This document shows positions 17,595 through 26,737 of a stretch of DNA of 64,000 nucleotides, piece after piece. The notes beneath the pieces were generated by a model that was not told the origin of the DNA, searched no databases, and worked only from the letters and a program-made list of their open reading frames with translations. The translations under genes and the position numbers were made by a program. The stretch is from Alphaproteobacteria bacterium (GTDB taxonomy: Bacteria > Pseudomonadota > Alphaproteobacteria > Puniceispirillales > Marisalimonadaceae): the NCBI GenBank assembly GCA_004213885.1, contig SGYL01000003.1:59299-123298 (forward strand). Reading direction: 5' to 3'. Every line of letters starts with the position of its first letter. The stretch's first letter is position 1.

Positions 17595-17727
17595 AATTTC
17601 TCCCTATGAATATACCAGTTAGTAAAGCCATTATGTTTGATAACAGCAAGGAGTTTTTTGCAATATAGTATTTTATATAAATTTTGCAATAATTTATTTT
17701 TAATTTATTTTAAAAAAGGAGGTAATT

Positions 17728-18660
17728 ATGAATATTTTAGCATTTCCTGGCCAAGGATCTCAAAAAATAGGAATGGGAAAAATTTTTTATGAAAATTTTA
17801 ATGCTGCAAAAAGTGTATTTGAGGAAGTTGATGACACTCTAAATTTTAAATTAAGTAAATTAATTTTTGATGGGGACATAAGAGAATTATCTCTTACTAG
17901 AAATACTCAACCAGCTTTAATGGCAGTTAGCATTGCAATATTAAGAGTTTTTCTTGAAGAACATAAGATTAAAATCAATCAGATATTTAAATTTGTTTGT
18001 GGACACTCTTTAGGAGAGTTCACTGCTCTCTGTGCTGCTAACGTACTATCTTTAAAAGATACAGCTAATTTATTAAAAATAAGAGGACAATCTATGCAAG
18101 AGGCTGTCCCTAATGGTAAAGGTTCAATGGCAGCTTTAATAAGTTCTGATTTTAGCAAATTAGATAATCTCTTAAATATTGTTAAGAATATTGGGGTTTG
18201 TGAAATAGCAAATCATAATTCTTCTGAACAAATTGTTATAAGTGGTCATACAAAAGCTGTGCAAGAATTAGTTAATAATTCTGATAAATTTTCAATAAAA
18301 AGAGCAGTATTACTAAATGTAAGTGCACCATTCCATTGTAGTTTAATGATGCCAGCGCAGGTTAAGTTGGAAAATGAATTAAAAGAGATAACATTTAATG
18401 ATCCTGATCTTCCAATTATATGTAATTATACTGCTGTTGCTGAAAATAATCCTCTTAAATTAAAAGAAAATATTATAAATCAAGTTACCAATAAAGTTAG
18501 GTGGAAAGAAACTATGGAGTATGCTCTTGATAAAAAGATTAATAAAGTTTTAGAATGTGGCTCAGGCAAAGTTTTATCTGGTTTATTCAAAAGATTTTCT
18601 AAAGATTTCAATGTTTATAATATAGAAACAATGGAAGATTTAAAAAAAATTGAAATTTAA
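17728..18660 (+). CDS. fabD: FabD, malonyl-CoA:ACP transacylase
   Basis: Loads malonyl groups onto acyl carrier protein for fatty acid synthesis. 'FPGQGSQKIGMG' opens the protein, the nucleophile is S94 in 'GHSLGEF', and 'APFHCSLM' holds the catalytic histidine near residue 203. 310 residues. A perfect AAGGAGG ribosome site precedes the ATG. First gene of the fabD-fabG-acpP-fabF cluster. Confidence 0.97.
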   Translation: MNILAFPGQGSQKIGMGKIFYENFNAAKSVFEEVDDTLNFKLSKLIFDGDIRELSLTRNTQPALMAVSIAILRVFLEEHKIKINQIFKFVCGHSLGEFTALCAANVLSLKDTANLLKIRGQSMQEAVPNGKGSMAALISSDFSKLDNLLNIVKNIGVCEIANHNSSEQIVISGHTKAVQELVNNSDKFSIKRAVLLNVSAPFHCSLMMPAQVKLENELKEITFNDPDLPIICNYTAVAENNPLKLKENIINQVTNKVRWKETMEYALDKKINKVLECGSGKVLSGLFKRFSKDFNVYNIETMEDLKKIEI

Positions 18661-18674
18661 AATTAGGGGGTGAT

Positions 18675-19412
18675 ATGTTTTCATTAATAAATAAAACAGT
18701 TTTTTTAACTGGTTCTACAGGAGGTATTGGAAAAGAAATCGCCTTTCAAATGTCTTCACTAGGCGCAAAAATGTTAATAACTGGAACTAATGAAGAAAAA
18801 CTTAAAGATTTATCGTCTAAATTACCAAATGAAAATGATTACATTGTATCAAATTTAGATAATAGTCAAAACATTGAAAACTTATCAAATCAATTGAATG
18901 AGAGAGGATATTCAATTGATATTTTGATAAATAATGCGGGTATTACGAGAGATAATTTATTTTTAAGAATGAAAGAAGATGAATGGTCATCTGTAATGAA
19001 TATTAATTTACATTCTACCGTTTTTCTAACTCAAAAAATTATTAAAGGAATGATTAAAAGAAAGTCTGGCAGGATTTTGTTTATTACTTCGATAATTGGC
19101 CACTCAGGTAATCCTGGCCAATCTAATTACTCTGCTTCAAAAGCTGGACTTATAGCTTTTTCAAAATCTATAGCATCTGAGGTGGCTAGTAGAGGAATAA
19201 CAGTTAACTGTATTGCCCCAGGATTTATAAAAACACCAATGACTGACAAATTATCTGAAGATCAACAAAATCAGATTCTTAAAAATATTCCTGCCTCTAG
19301 ATTTGGATTGCCAAGTGATGTGGCGTCTGCATGTATATATTTGTCTAGTGATGAGGCAAGTTTTGTAACAGGTTCCACAATTCATGTAAATGGTGGAATG
19401 GCTATGTTTTAA
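18675..19412 (+). CDS. fabG: FabG, 3-oxoacyl-ACP reductase
   Basis: NADPH-dependent first reduction of the fatty acid elongation cycle. Cofactor loop 'GSTGGIG' (13-19), 'NNAGITRD', catalytic Ser in 'FITSIIG' and Tyr/Lys in 'YSASKAG', and C-terminal 'TGSTIHVNGGMAM'. 245 residues; 14 bases after fabD with a GGGGG ribosome site. Confidence 0.97.
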   Translation: MFSLINKTVFLTGSTGGIGKEIAFQMSSLGAKMLITGTNEEKLKDLSSKLPNENDYIVSNLDNSQNIENLSNQLNERGYSIDILINNAGITRDNLFLRMKEDEWSSVMNINLHSTVFLTQKIIKGMIKRKSGRILFITSIIGHSGNPGQSNYSASKAGLIAFSKSIASEVASRGITVNCIAPGFIKTPMTDKLSEDQQNQILKNIPASRFGLPSDVASACIYLSSDEASFVTGSTIHVNGGMAMF

Positions 19413-19484
19413 AAATTAAATTATCTTCTTGGCATAATTTATCAAATATGTTACAGCAACAACTTTAATATAGTGAGGATACAA

Positions 19485-19721
19485 ATGAGTGACATTGAAA
19501 ATAGAGTTAAAAAAATTGTAGTAGAGCATCTTGGCATCGATGAAGGTAAAGTTGTTGAGACAGCTAGTTTCATTGATGATCTAGGTGCTGATAGTCTTGA
19601 TACAGTTGAGCTTGTAATGGCTTTCGAAGAAGAATTTGATTGCGAGATACCTGATGATGCTGCCGAAAAAATTCAAACTGTTAAAGATGCAATTGATTTT
19701 TTAAAAGAGAACTCAAAATAA
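19485..19721 (+). CDS. acpP: Acyl carrier protein
   Basis: Carries growing acyl chains on a 4'-phosphopantetheine arm attached to S37 in '[18 protein letters not shown]'. 78 residues, acidic. The ATG at 19485 ('MSDIENRV') is preceded by GAGG and fits the family better than the GTG at 19473. The 72-base gap after fabG may carry an extra promoter, as acpP is usually expressed far above its neighbours. Confidence 0.97.
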   Translation: MSDIENRVKKIVVEHLGIDEGKVVETASFIDDLGADSLDTVELVMAFEEEFDCEIPDDAAEKIQTVKDAIDFLKENSK

Positions 19722-19727
19722 TTTTTA

Positions 19728-20996
19728 ATGCGTGAAGTAGTTGTAACCGGGATAGGTCTTGTAACACCTCTAGGTCTTGGTCATGAAGTTAATTGGAAAA
19801 GATTAATCAACGGATATAGTGGTATCAGAAAAATTGAGGCTTTTGATACTGATGACTTACCTTGTAAAATTGCTGGTCAAGTTCCTAATGTTTCGAACGA
19901 TTTAGAAGGTGGTCTAAATATTAATGATTGGATTGATTCTAAAGATCTAAGAAGAATTGACAGATTTATAGCTTATGGATTAATTGCTGCACAAATGGCA
20001 ATAGAAGATTCCAAATGGGTGCCTTCTAATCTTGATGAAAATGAAAAAACAGGTGTCTTAGTTGGTTCTGGAATTGGTGGCTTGGAAACAATTGCTAATA
20101 CAACTGAGATTTTAAATACTAAAGGAGCCAGAAAGATAAGTCCCTTTTTTATACCTTCTGCATTAATAAATTTGATTTCTGGACAGATTAGTATCAAATT
20201 TAATTTTAAAGGACCTAACCATTCAGTAGTAACAGCATGCTCTACAGGTGCACATGCTATAGGTGATGCAGCTAAAATTATAGAAAGTGGTAAAGCTAAT
20301 GTCATGATTGCTGGAGGATCAGAAGCTGCTTGTTGCAGAATAGGCATGGCTGGTTTCTCCGCTGCTAAGGCTTTAAGTACTAATTTCAATGAGAATCCTC
20401 AGGCAGCATCTAGACCATGGGATCGAGATAGAGACGGTTTTGTAATGGGTGAAGGATCAGGTATTGTAGTACTCGAAGAAAAAGAGCATGCCTTAAATAG
20501 AGGCGCTAGAATCTATTCTAAAATAAAAGGTTATGGCCTTTCTGGTGACGCTTATCATATCACAGCACCTTCATCAGACGGTGACGGCGGCTTTAGAGCA
20601 ATGAATTCAGCTTTGCATGAAGCTAAACTAAAGCCAAATCAGATTGATTATATCAATGCTCATGGCACCTCTACTCCTTTAGGTGATATGATTGAACTAA
20701 AAGCTGTTAAAAGATTGTTTGAATCTAATTTAAATAGTTTATCAATAAGTTCTACAAAATCCATGACAGGACATCTACTTGGAGCTGCTGGGGCTGTAGA
20801 AGCAATTTTTTCAATTTTAGCTATTCAACATCAAGAAGTTCCTCCAACTATAAATTTAAATACTCCTGATGAGGGCACTTCCGAATTTGATCTTGTGCCA
20901 AATAAATCCAAAAAGAAAAATATTAAAAATATTTTATCTAACTCATTTGGATTTGGTGGAACTAATGCAAGTTTAATTTTTGGTAGCATTGATTAA
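19728..20996 (+). CDS. fabF: FabF, 3-oxoacyl-ACP synthase II
   Basis: Elongating condensing enzyme. The Cys-His-His triad is visible: 'VVTACSTGAHAIG' (Cys near residue 172), 'NAHGTSTPLGD' and 'MTGHLLGAAGA'. 'FGFGGTNASLIF' closes the thiolase fold. 422 residues. Starts 6 bases after acpP. Confidence 0.97.
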   Translation: MREVVVTGIGLVTPLGLGHEVNWKRLINGYSGIRKIEAFDTDDLPCKIAGQVPNVSNDLEGGLNINDWIDSKDLRRIDRFIAYGLIAAQMAIEDSKWVPSNLDENEKTGVLVGSGIGGLETIANTTEILNTKGARKISPFFIPSALINLISGQISIKFNFKGPNHSVVTACSTGAHAIGDAAKIIESGKANVMIAGGSEAACCRIGMAGFSAAKALSTNFNENPQAASRPWDRDRDGFVMGEGSGIVVLEEKEHALNRGARIYSKIKGYGLSGDAYHITAPSSDGDGGFRAMNSALHEAKLKPNQIDYINAHGTSTPLGDMIELKAVKRLFESNLNSLSISSTKSMTGHLLGAAGAVEAIFSILAIQHQEVPPTINLNTPDEGTSEFDLVPNKSKKKNIKNILSNSFGFGGTNASLIFGSID

Positions 20997-21957
20997 AAAT
21001 CTTAAATTTTTTTTATTTTTATTAATAATAGTTTGTTCATGTATTTATTTAATTGGTAGTTTTATAAATTCAATTTTTGCTAAACCAATTTCTAATAATG
21101 ACAGGTTAATAATTATTAAAAAAAATATTAACGAAGCTACTTTTTTAAATTATTTAAACAGTAAAGAAATTAAAGTTTCAAAAATTAAATGGCATATTTC
21201 AAAACTTTTTTTAAAAGATAAGTTTATATTAAAACACGGAGAGTTTTTAATTACTAAAAGTGATTCATTAATTGATATTCTAGAAAAGATTAATAAGAAC
21301 ATAGTATATTATAGAAAATTTACACTTATAGAAGGAACAAATTCTCAAGAATTAAAAAATAAACTAATTCAAGCTCCAGGGTTAGTAGGGAAAGTTCCAT
21401 ATCTTGGTGAAGGTAAATTTAAACCAGATACCTATCTCTATAAGTGGGGAGATAGAAAAGCCTCGCTATTAACAAAAATGGAGATTGAACAAAATAAAAT
21501 CATTGAATCTCATTGGAAAAAAAGAAAAAGGAATAAATTTATTAAATCAAAATTTGATGTATTAATATTAGCTTCTATAATCGAAAAAGAAGGAAAAAAA
21601 AGTGAAGAATTAAAAAATATTTCAAGTGTTTTCTTGAATAGATTAGATAAAAACATGAAATTACAGTCTGATGTCACAGTTGCCTATGCTTTAAATAAAA
21701 AAGGAAATGATTTAAATACTTTAGATCTGAAATCAAAGAATTATTTTAATACTTATCGCTATAAAGGCTTACCACCAACACCTATTTGTTATCCTGGAGA
21801 AAAAGCAATCTTAGCTGTATTATATCCAAATAACACAGATTATTTATATTTTGTTTCTGATGGGAAAGGAGGGCATAGGTTTTCAAAAAACTTTTCAGAG
21901 CATAAAAAAAATATCAAACTATGGATAAAGGATCTAAAAAACTATGGGAAAAATTAA
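20989..21957 (+). CDS. mltG: MltG, endolytic murein transglycosylase
   Basis: Inner-membrane enzyme that cuts nascent glycan strands and sets their length. An N-terminal membrane helix ('FFLFLLIIVCSCIYLIGSF') is followed by a LysM-like region and the YceG catalytic domain with the catalytic Glu in 'LASIIEKEGKK' and 'VFLNRLDKNMKLQSD', then 'YKGLPPTPICYPG' and 'YFVSDGKGGHRF'. Only TTG starts exist near the fabF stop: 20989 (overlapping by 8 bases) or 20980. 322 residues. The 3' end overlaps gmk by 14 bases; yicC, often found between these genes, is absent. Confidence 0.93.
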   Translation: MIKNLKFFLFLLIIVCSCIYLIGSFINSIFAKPISNNDRLIIIKKNINEATFLNYLNSKEIKVSKIKWHISKLFLKDKFILKHGEFLITKSDSLIDILEKINKNIVYYRKFTLIEGTNSQELKNKLIQAPGLVGKVPYLGEGKFKPDTYLYKWGDRKASLLTKMEIEQNKIIESHWKKRKRNKFIKSKFDVLILASIIEKEGKKSEELKNISSVFLNRLDKNMKLQSDVTVAYALNKKGNDLNTLDLKSKNYFNTYRYKGLPPTPICYPGEKAILAVLYPNNTDYLYFVSDGKGGHRFSKNFSEHKKNIKLWIKDLKNYGKN

Positions 21958-22573
21958 AAAAGAAGGTGTTTTATTAGTTATATCCTCTCCTTCGGGTACT
22001 GGGAAAACAACTATTTGTAAAAAATTACTTGAGTATGATAAAAACATCCATCTTTCTGTATCTGTAACAACTAGAAAAAAACGTAAAAACGAGGTTGAAG
22101 GAGTAGATTACTATTTTAAATCAAAAAAAGATTTTTTAAATTTAAAGTCTCAAAATTCTTTTATAGAAAATGCATTTGTTTTTGAAAATTATTATGGAAC
22201 TTTGAAATTAGAAGTTTTAGAGCAACTAGAAAATGGTATTGATGTCCTCATTGATATTGATTGGCAAGGCACAAGACAAATTACTCAAGCAATGAAAGGA
22301 AACTTGATTAAAGTATTTTTATTACCTCCGAGTATTGACGAATTAAAAAAAAGACTAAGTAAAAGAAATAGTGATAGTACTAAAGAAATAAATTTTAGAA
22401 TGTCTAAAGCACTTAAGGAAATAAAACATTTTGATGAATACGATTATGTTCTGGTTAATGATAATTTGGATAATACTTTTCAAAAAATTGTCAAAATTTT
22501 AGAGGTCGAAAGGCTAAAATTGCCTAAGCAACTTTATATATCTGATTATGTAAAAAAGTTAAATTTAACTTAG
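21944..22573 (+). CDS. gmk: Guanylate kinase
   Basis: Phosphorylates GMP to GDP. P-loop 'SSPSGTGKTT' (about 14-23), GMP-binding 'SVTTRKKRKNEVEGVDYYF', 'IDWQGTRQI' and the lid 'LKKRLSKRNSDS'. 209 residues. Its stop overlaps the stop of convergent rsmA by 4 bases. Confidence 0.97.
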   Translation: MGKIKKEGVLLVISSPSGTGKTTICKKLLEYDKNIHLSVSVTTRKKRKNEVEGVDYYFKSKKDFLNLKSQNSFIENAFVFENYYGTLKLEVLEQLENGIDVLIDIDWQGTRQITQAMKGNLIKVFLLPPSIDELKKRLSKRNSDSTKEINFRMSKALKEIKHFDEYDYVLVNDNLDNTFQKIVKILEVERLKLPKQLYISDYVKKLNLT

Positions 22574-23373
22574 TGTTTACTTAAAGCAAACTCCAATTTA
22601 CAAAATTCTTCTAAGGTCAAATTTTCAGGCCTGATGTTTGGGTATATATTTATTGAATTTAAAAATGAAGACCCACCTTCTTTTTTAAATATCGTTCTAA
22701 GCATTTTTCTTTTTTTTGAAAAAACAAATCTTGTTAATTCTTCCATTTTTTCAAAATTAAAATTATGTTTTTTATTCTCATATGGAATAAATTGGACTAA
22801 GCTAGATTGGACTTTGGGTTTTGGAAAAAATGCAGTGTTAGGTATATCAAATAAAATCTTTGTTTTGGTTTTAAGTTGAGTTATAACAGATAGTCTACTA
22901 TAAAGCTTTGATCCTGGTTTAGCAATTATTCTGTTTGCAACTTCTTTTTGAAACATCATGGTCAATTTACTAAATTGGCTTGAGTTTTTTAATAAATTAA
23001 TCAGAATTTTTGTACTTATATTATAAGGAAGATTTGCAATAACTTCTCTTGAACCACTTCCTAATTTCCAAATTGGCAAAGTTAAAACATCTTTGTTATA
23101 AATTTCAATAGAACTATTTTTTTCTTTTAAATTTTCAAGTAATTTTATTAAACTTTTATCTTTTTCTATTAAAATAATTTTATTTACATTTAATTTTAAA
23201 ATAGATTTTGTTAAAGTTCCTGCTCCTGGACCTATCTCTATTACGGTATTTGAAAGTGGTAAGGAATAGTTCACAATTTTATCAGTTATATTCGAATCAA
23301 ATAAAAAGTTTTGTCCTAATGATTTTTTGAATTTAAAATTATAATTTTTAAGTTGATCTATATTATTTGACAT
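22570..23373 (-). CDS. rsmA: RsmA (KsgA), 16S rRNA dimethyladenosine transferase
   Basis: Dimethylates the two adjacent adenines in helix 45 of 16S rRNA late in 30S assembly. 'KSLGQNFLFDSNI' at the N-terminus, SAM loop 'EIGPGAGTLTKS', and the catalytic motif 'NLPYNIS' are present; 'FFPKPKVQSSLVQF' is the family C-terminal turn. 267 residues. Overlaps the pdxA 3' end by 11 bases. Confidence 0.96.
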   Translation of the reverse strand: MSNNIDQLKNYNFKFKKSLGQNFLFDSNITDKIVNYSLPLSNTVIEIGPGAGTLTKSILKLNVNKIILIEKDKSLIKLLENLKEKNSSIEIYNKDVLTLPIWKLGSGSREVIANLPYNISTKILINLLKNSSQFSKLTMMFQKEVANRIIAKPGSKLYSRLSVITQLKTKTKILFDIPNTAFFPKPKVQSSLVQFIPYENKKHNFNFEKMEELTRFVFSKKRKMLRTIFKKEGGSSFLNSINIYPNIRPENLTLEEFCKLEFALSKH

Positions 23374-24373
23374 ACTTTTTATGAATTAGATCTTCAGCTT
23401 TTTTGATTGCTAAAATTAAACTGTTTGGATTAGCTTTTTTCATACCTGCAATATCTAATGCTGTACCATGGTCAGGAGAAGTTCGAATAAAATCCAACCC
23501 AAGAGTGGTATTTATTATATTACCTGAGTACAGAGTTTTTATGGGAATTAAAGCTTGATCATGATACATGCATACAGCTACATCATACTCTTTAATTTTA
23601 TGTTTTTGAAATAGCGTGTCACCTGGAAATGGGCCTTTAACATTTAAACCTAATTTTTTTAATTTTCTAATTGCAGGGTAAATTAGAGTTAATTCTTCTT
23701 TTCCAATCTTGCCACCATCTCCAGAATGTGGGTTCAAGCCTGAAATATAAATTTTAGGGTTTTTAATTTTATAAATATTTATTAATTCATTATTAAGAAT
23801 ATTAATTTTTTCAATTATCATTTTTGTATTTATTTTTTTGGATACAGAGCTTATTGGAATATGTGTAGTTAATGGAACAACTCGAAGTTTTTCTGATTCC
23901 AACATCATTATTGGTTTTTTATTAAATTTTGACAAGTGGCCAAGATATTCAGTATGTCCATTAAATTTAAAATTACTAGATTTCATGATAAATTTATTTA
24001 TTGGATTGGTTACTACAGCATTAGCTTTTTTTTGAAGTAAAAAATCAACTGACTTTTTAATAGATTTTAGAACAAAATCGGAATTTTTTTTATTTAAAAT
24101 TCCTGGAATTGTTATTTCATTAAGTTTTATTGGAATAATATTTATAAAATCTTTCTTATAATCTTTAAAATTAAGTTTTTTATCTAAAATATTTAATTCA
24201 GCTAATTGATTCAAATTTTTTAGTTCGTATTTGATCAAGCTTGGGTCAGTAATTAATATTAACTCAGAATTACTTTCTTTTTTTAGTTTTTTAATTGCTT
24301 TAATCGTAATTTCAGAAGAAATGCTTGCTGGTTCACCAGCAGTAATTAAAATTCTTTTTTTAATTAAGTTCAT
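23363..24373 (-). CDS. pdxA: PdxA, 4-hydroxythreonine-4-phosphate dehydrogenase
   Basis: NAD-dependent step of DXP-dependent vitamin B6 synthesis. Metal and substrate residues lie in 'NGHTEYLGHL', 'LNPHSGDGGKIG' and 'YHDQALIPIKTL'; 'LGLDFIRTSPDHGTALDIAG' is the family signature near the C-terminus. 336 residues. Between surA and rsmA in conserved order. Confidence 0.95.
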   Translation of the reverse strand: MNLIKKRILITAGEPASISSEITIKAIKKLKKESNSELILITDPSLIKYELKNLNQLAELNILDKKLNFKDYKKDFINIIPIKLNEITIPGILNKKNSDFVLKSIKKSVDFLLQKKANAVVTNPINKFIMKSSNFKFNGHTEYLGHLSKFNKKPIMMLESEKLRVVPLTTHIPISSVSKKINTKMIIEKINILNNELINIYKIKNPKIYISGLNPHSGDGGKIGKEELTLIYPAIRKLKKLGLNVKGPFPGDTLFQKHKIKEYDVAVCMYHDQALIPIKTLYSGNIINTTLGLDFIRTSPDHGTALDIAGMKKANPNSLILAIKKAEDLIHKKYVK

Positions 24374-25622
24374 TAACTTTTATTTTTAAATCAATAATTG
24401 CATCTTTTTTTAAAATTTTTAAAATTTTATTTGTTAAAATATCAACTTTTTGCATTAATAGCTTTTCATCATATGTACTTTTGGATTGTATTTTTTTATT
24501 AATGTTATCCTTATTACATATATAAAATTGAAAATTTTCTGTATTAAAAATAATAGGATCTGTAAATTTTTTAACATTTGTCTTATTAATCATTAATAAA
24601 ATCTTTTCGCTGAAATTAGTCAAATTTTCTTTTTGATAATTTAGATTAAACACTTCTAGTTCATTTAATTTTCTATAGAAATCTTTACAACTAAGTTTTG
24701 AATTTTTTTCATAAAATTTTTGTAAATTTATTCTTTCTCTTTTTGAATTTGCATAACTTAGTCTGATAAGTTCTATAATTTGTTCTCTTTTACTAAACTT
24801 ACCATTTTCTCTTTTACTTATTATCCTAAGATAATTGATTTTATTATTAAATTTTTCTTTAATGATTTCACCTTCAGGAAATTGAAAAAGTTTTTCGAAT
24901 GTATTTAATTTAAAATCGTTTTTATTTTGCCAACCAGATCTTCCTGCAGAAATTTTAAGTGATTTATTCTTTGATAAAATTTTTACAATTTCTTTAAATG
25001 AATAACCTTGATTAGACAAAGAGTCAATTTGAGTTTCGAGTGAATTCATCAAGTTAACATTTTTTTTATCAATGTTAATAATAATTTGTTCAAGGTCAAT
25101 TTCATCATTTTTATTTTTGGAAATATTACTAATTTCTTTTAAATAATCGTCATATTCTTTCTCAAACATTTGACCAATTAAGTATTTTTTTATAATTTCT
25201 ATTTGTATATTCAAGATTACCACAGACTTTGAAAGGTCATTTTTTTTTAAAAAATTTTCAAAAAACTCAATCGAATTATTATTTCTTTCTAAAATATATT
25301 TAAAAGCATCTTTTTGTGTTAAGTCTAAAATATTTTTATTAAATTCTATGGCTTTTTTTATCAATAGTTTTTCAGATATTAGACTTTTAAGTGATAAATC
25401 AAAATATTTATTTAGGTTTTCATATTGATTATTTTTAGTCCTTAAAAAATGAATCAATTTTGCTTTTTGTTTTAAATCAAAATAGGTAATTGGAGATCTA
25501 TCAATAGTTGCTATCACAAAATTCTTTTCATTTGCAAAGACTTTGTAAGACATGCCAAAAATAAGTAAAATTAAGAAAATTTTTAAATTCAAAGTGAATT
25601 GAATTTTATTTTTTGATTTCAT
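24360..25622 (-). CDS. surA: SurA-like periplasmic chaperone / peptidyl-prolyl isomerase
   Basis: Periplasmic chaperone that escorts outer-membrane proteins to the BAM complex. A signal sequence ends near 'YKVFA|NEK'. Residues about 30-160 form the SurA N-terminal chaperone domain ('VIATIDRSPITYFDLKQKAK', 'LISEKLLIKKAIEF'). One parvulin-like domain follows ('DEIDLEQIIINIDK', 'AGRSGWQN', 'IKEKFNNKINYLRIISKREN'), and a poorly conserved tail. Isomerase residues are weakly kept. 420 residues from the ATG at 25622, inside the end of lptG. Naming relies on the domain pattern plus position before pdxA. Confidence 0.82.
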   Translation of the reverse strand: MKSKNKIQFTLNLKIFLILLIFGMSYKVFANEKNFVIATIDRSPITYFDLKQKAKLIHFLRTKNNQYENLNKYFDLSLKSLISEKLLIKKAIEFNKNILDLTQKDAFKYILERNNNSIEFFENFLKKNDLSKSVVILNIQIEIIKKYLIGQMFEKEYDDYLKEISNISKNKNDEIDLEQIIINIDKKNVNLMNSLETQIDSLSNQGYSFKEIVKILSKNKSLKISAGRSGWQNKNDFKLNTFEKLFQFPEGEIIKEKFNNKINYLRIISKRENGKFSKREQIIELIRLSYANSKRERINLQKFYEKNSKLSCKDFYRKLNELEVFNLNYQKENLTNFSEKILLMINKTNVKKFTDPIIFNTENFQFYICNKDNINKKIQSKSTYDEKLLMQKVDILTNKILKILKKDAIIDLKIKVNELN

Positions 25623-26736
25623 CAAAAGCACTCACTAGATAACATCCAATAAAGAAACAAACCCCAATAGGGCCTATGCCAGCAATAAAAGGATTTAATT
25701 TTTCCATTGATCCCAAAACATACATAAAATCCACTAAAAAATAAATAGAAAAACCTATTAATATAGTTAAGCACATTATAGTCAAAGGAAATTTTCTCTC
25801 ATTATTTTTTAAAATTAAAGGGGCACTTATTAATATCAAAGAAACGATCAAAATTGGTTGAAATAATTGTTTTAATAAATAGATCAAATGATCAGAATAA
25901 TTTACTCCTAATTTTTTCATTAATTTAATATAATTATATAAATCAACTAAATCCATATTTTCTGCTTTTTCTGAATTTAAATTAAAAGTATTAAACTTAT
26001 TACTTAATTTAATTGAAAATATATCAAAAAAATTATTTTTAACTTCAGGATTTAAATTTTTACCTTTTTTTAGTAGCAATATATTTCCTTGAAGTGAAGC
26101 GGTATTAGCAATTATTTTATTGATAAAATTATTATTATTATCAAATCTAAAAATTTCTACATCATTCAAAACATTTTTATTTTTGTTAATATTTTTAGAT
26201 TTAATAATCAAAAACCCTTCATTAGTTTTTTTTCTTATCCAAATACCATTTTCTGATAACGATATAGTTTCCTCAACTTTGTGACCAAAATATTTTTTTT
26301 CAAGAGTTTTATATTTATTATTACAATAGTTCGCTAAAGGATGTAAAAAAAATAAAGACAATAATCCTATAAATAATACTAGAACGCAGGGAAGAAAAAT
26401 GGTTTTTTTTAATGAGATTCCAACTGTTCTCACAATAACAAAATAATTATTCTGCTTCCATTTTATAAAAGTTAAAACAGATGAGATTAGAATTGAAATT
26501 GGTAAAATGTTTTTTATTGTTATTGGCGTTTTTAAGAAAGATAAATAAATTAAAATTGAAATAAAGTTATCATTATTATTAAAATTAATTTTTTCACTTG
26601 CCCGTCTATATATTTCAATAAAATCAACAAGAAAAATAAGAAATAAAAAAATTAGTAAAACTAATAAAATATTTTTTAAAAATATTTTAATTAAATAGGA
26701 AAAAAGTTTTTTTGGAAATGTATTGTAATTATCCAT
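25606..26736 (-). CDS. lptG: LptG, LPS export permease
   Basis: One of the two membrane subunits of the LptB2FG transporter that extracts lipopolysaccharide from the inner membrane. YjgP/YjgQ family: helices at the N-terminus ('LLVLLIFLFLIFLVDFIEIY', 'ILPISILISSVLTFIKWKQN'), a periplasmic jellyroll-like middle and C-terminal helices ('GPIGVCFFIGCYLV'). 376 residues. Starts 1 base after lptF; the next gene is surA instead of lptD. Confidence 0.9.
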   Translation of the reverse strand: MDNYNTFPKKLFSYLIKIFLKNILLVLLIFLFLIFLVDFIEIYRRASEKINFNNNDNFISILIYLSFLKTPITIKNILPISILISSVLTFIKWKQNNYFVIVRTVGISLKKTIFLPCVLVLFIGLLSLFFLHPLANYCNNKYKTLEKKYFGHKVEETISLSENGIWIRKKTNEGFLIIKSKNINKNKNVLNDVEIFRFDNNNNFINKIIANTASLQGNILLLKKGKNLNPEVKNNFFDIFSIKLSNKFNTFNLNSEKAENMDLVDLYNYIKLMKKLGVNYSDHLIYLLKQLFQPILIVSLILISAPLILKNNERKFPLTIMCLTILIGFSIYFLVDFMYVLGSMEKLNPFIAGIGPIGVCFFIGCYLVSAFDEIKK

Positions 26737-26737
26737 T

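Noticed and set aside
17595..17727. Possible RNA gene in the rpsF-fabD gap
   Set aside because: Only AT-rich sequence and ribosome sites; no stable structure or tRNA-like fold was seen.
19413..19484. Possible sigma-54 site (TGGCATAATTTATC) before acpP
   Set aside because: No TTGC at -12; the resemblance is limited to the first half.
19973..20389. Minus-strand open frame of 138 codons inside fabF
   Set aside because: Lies wholly inside a well-conserved gene and matches no family.
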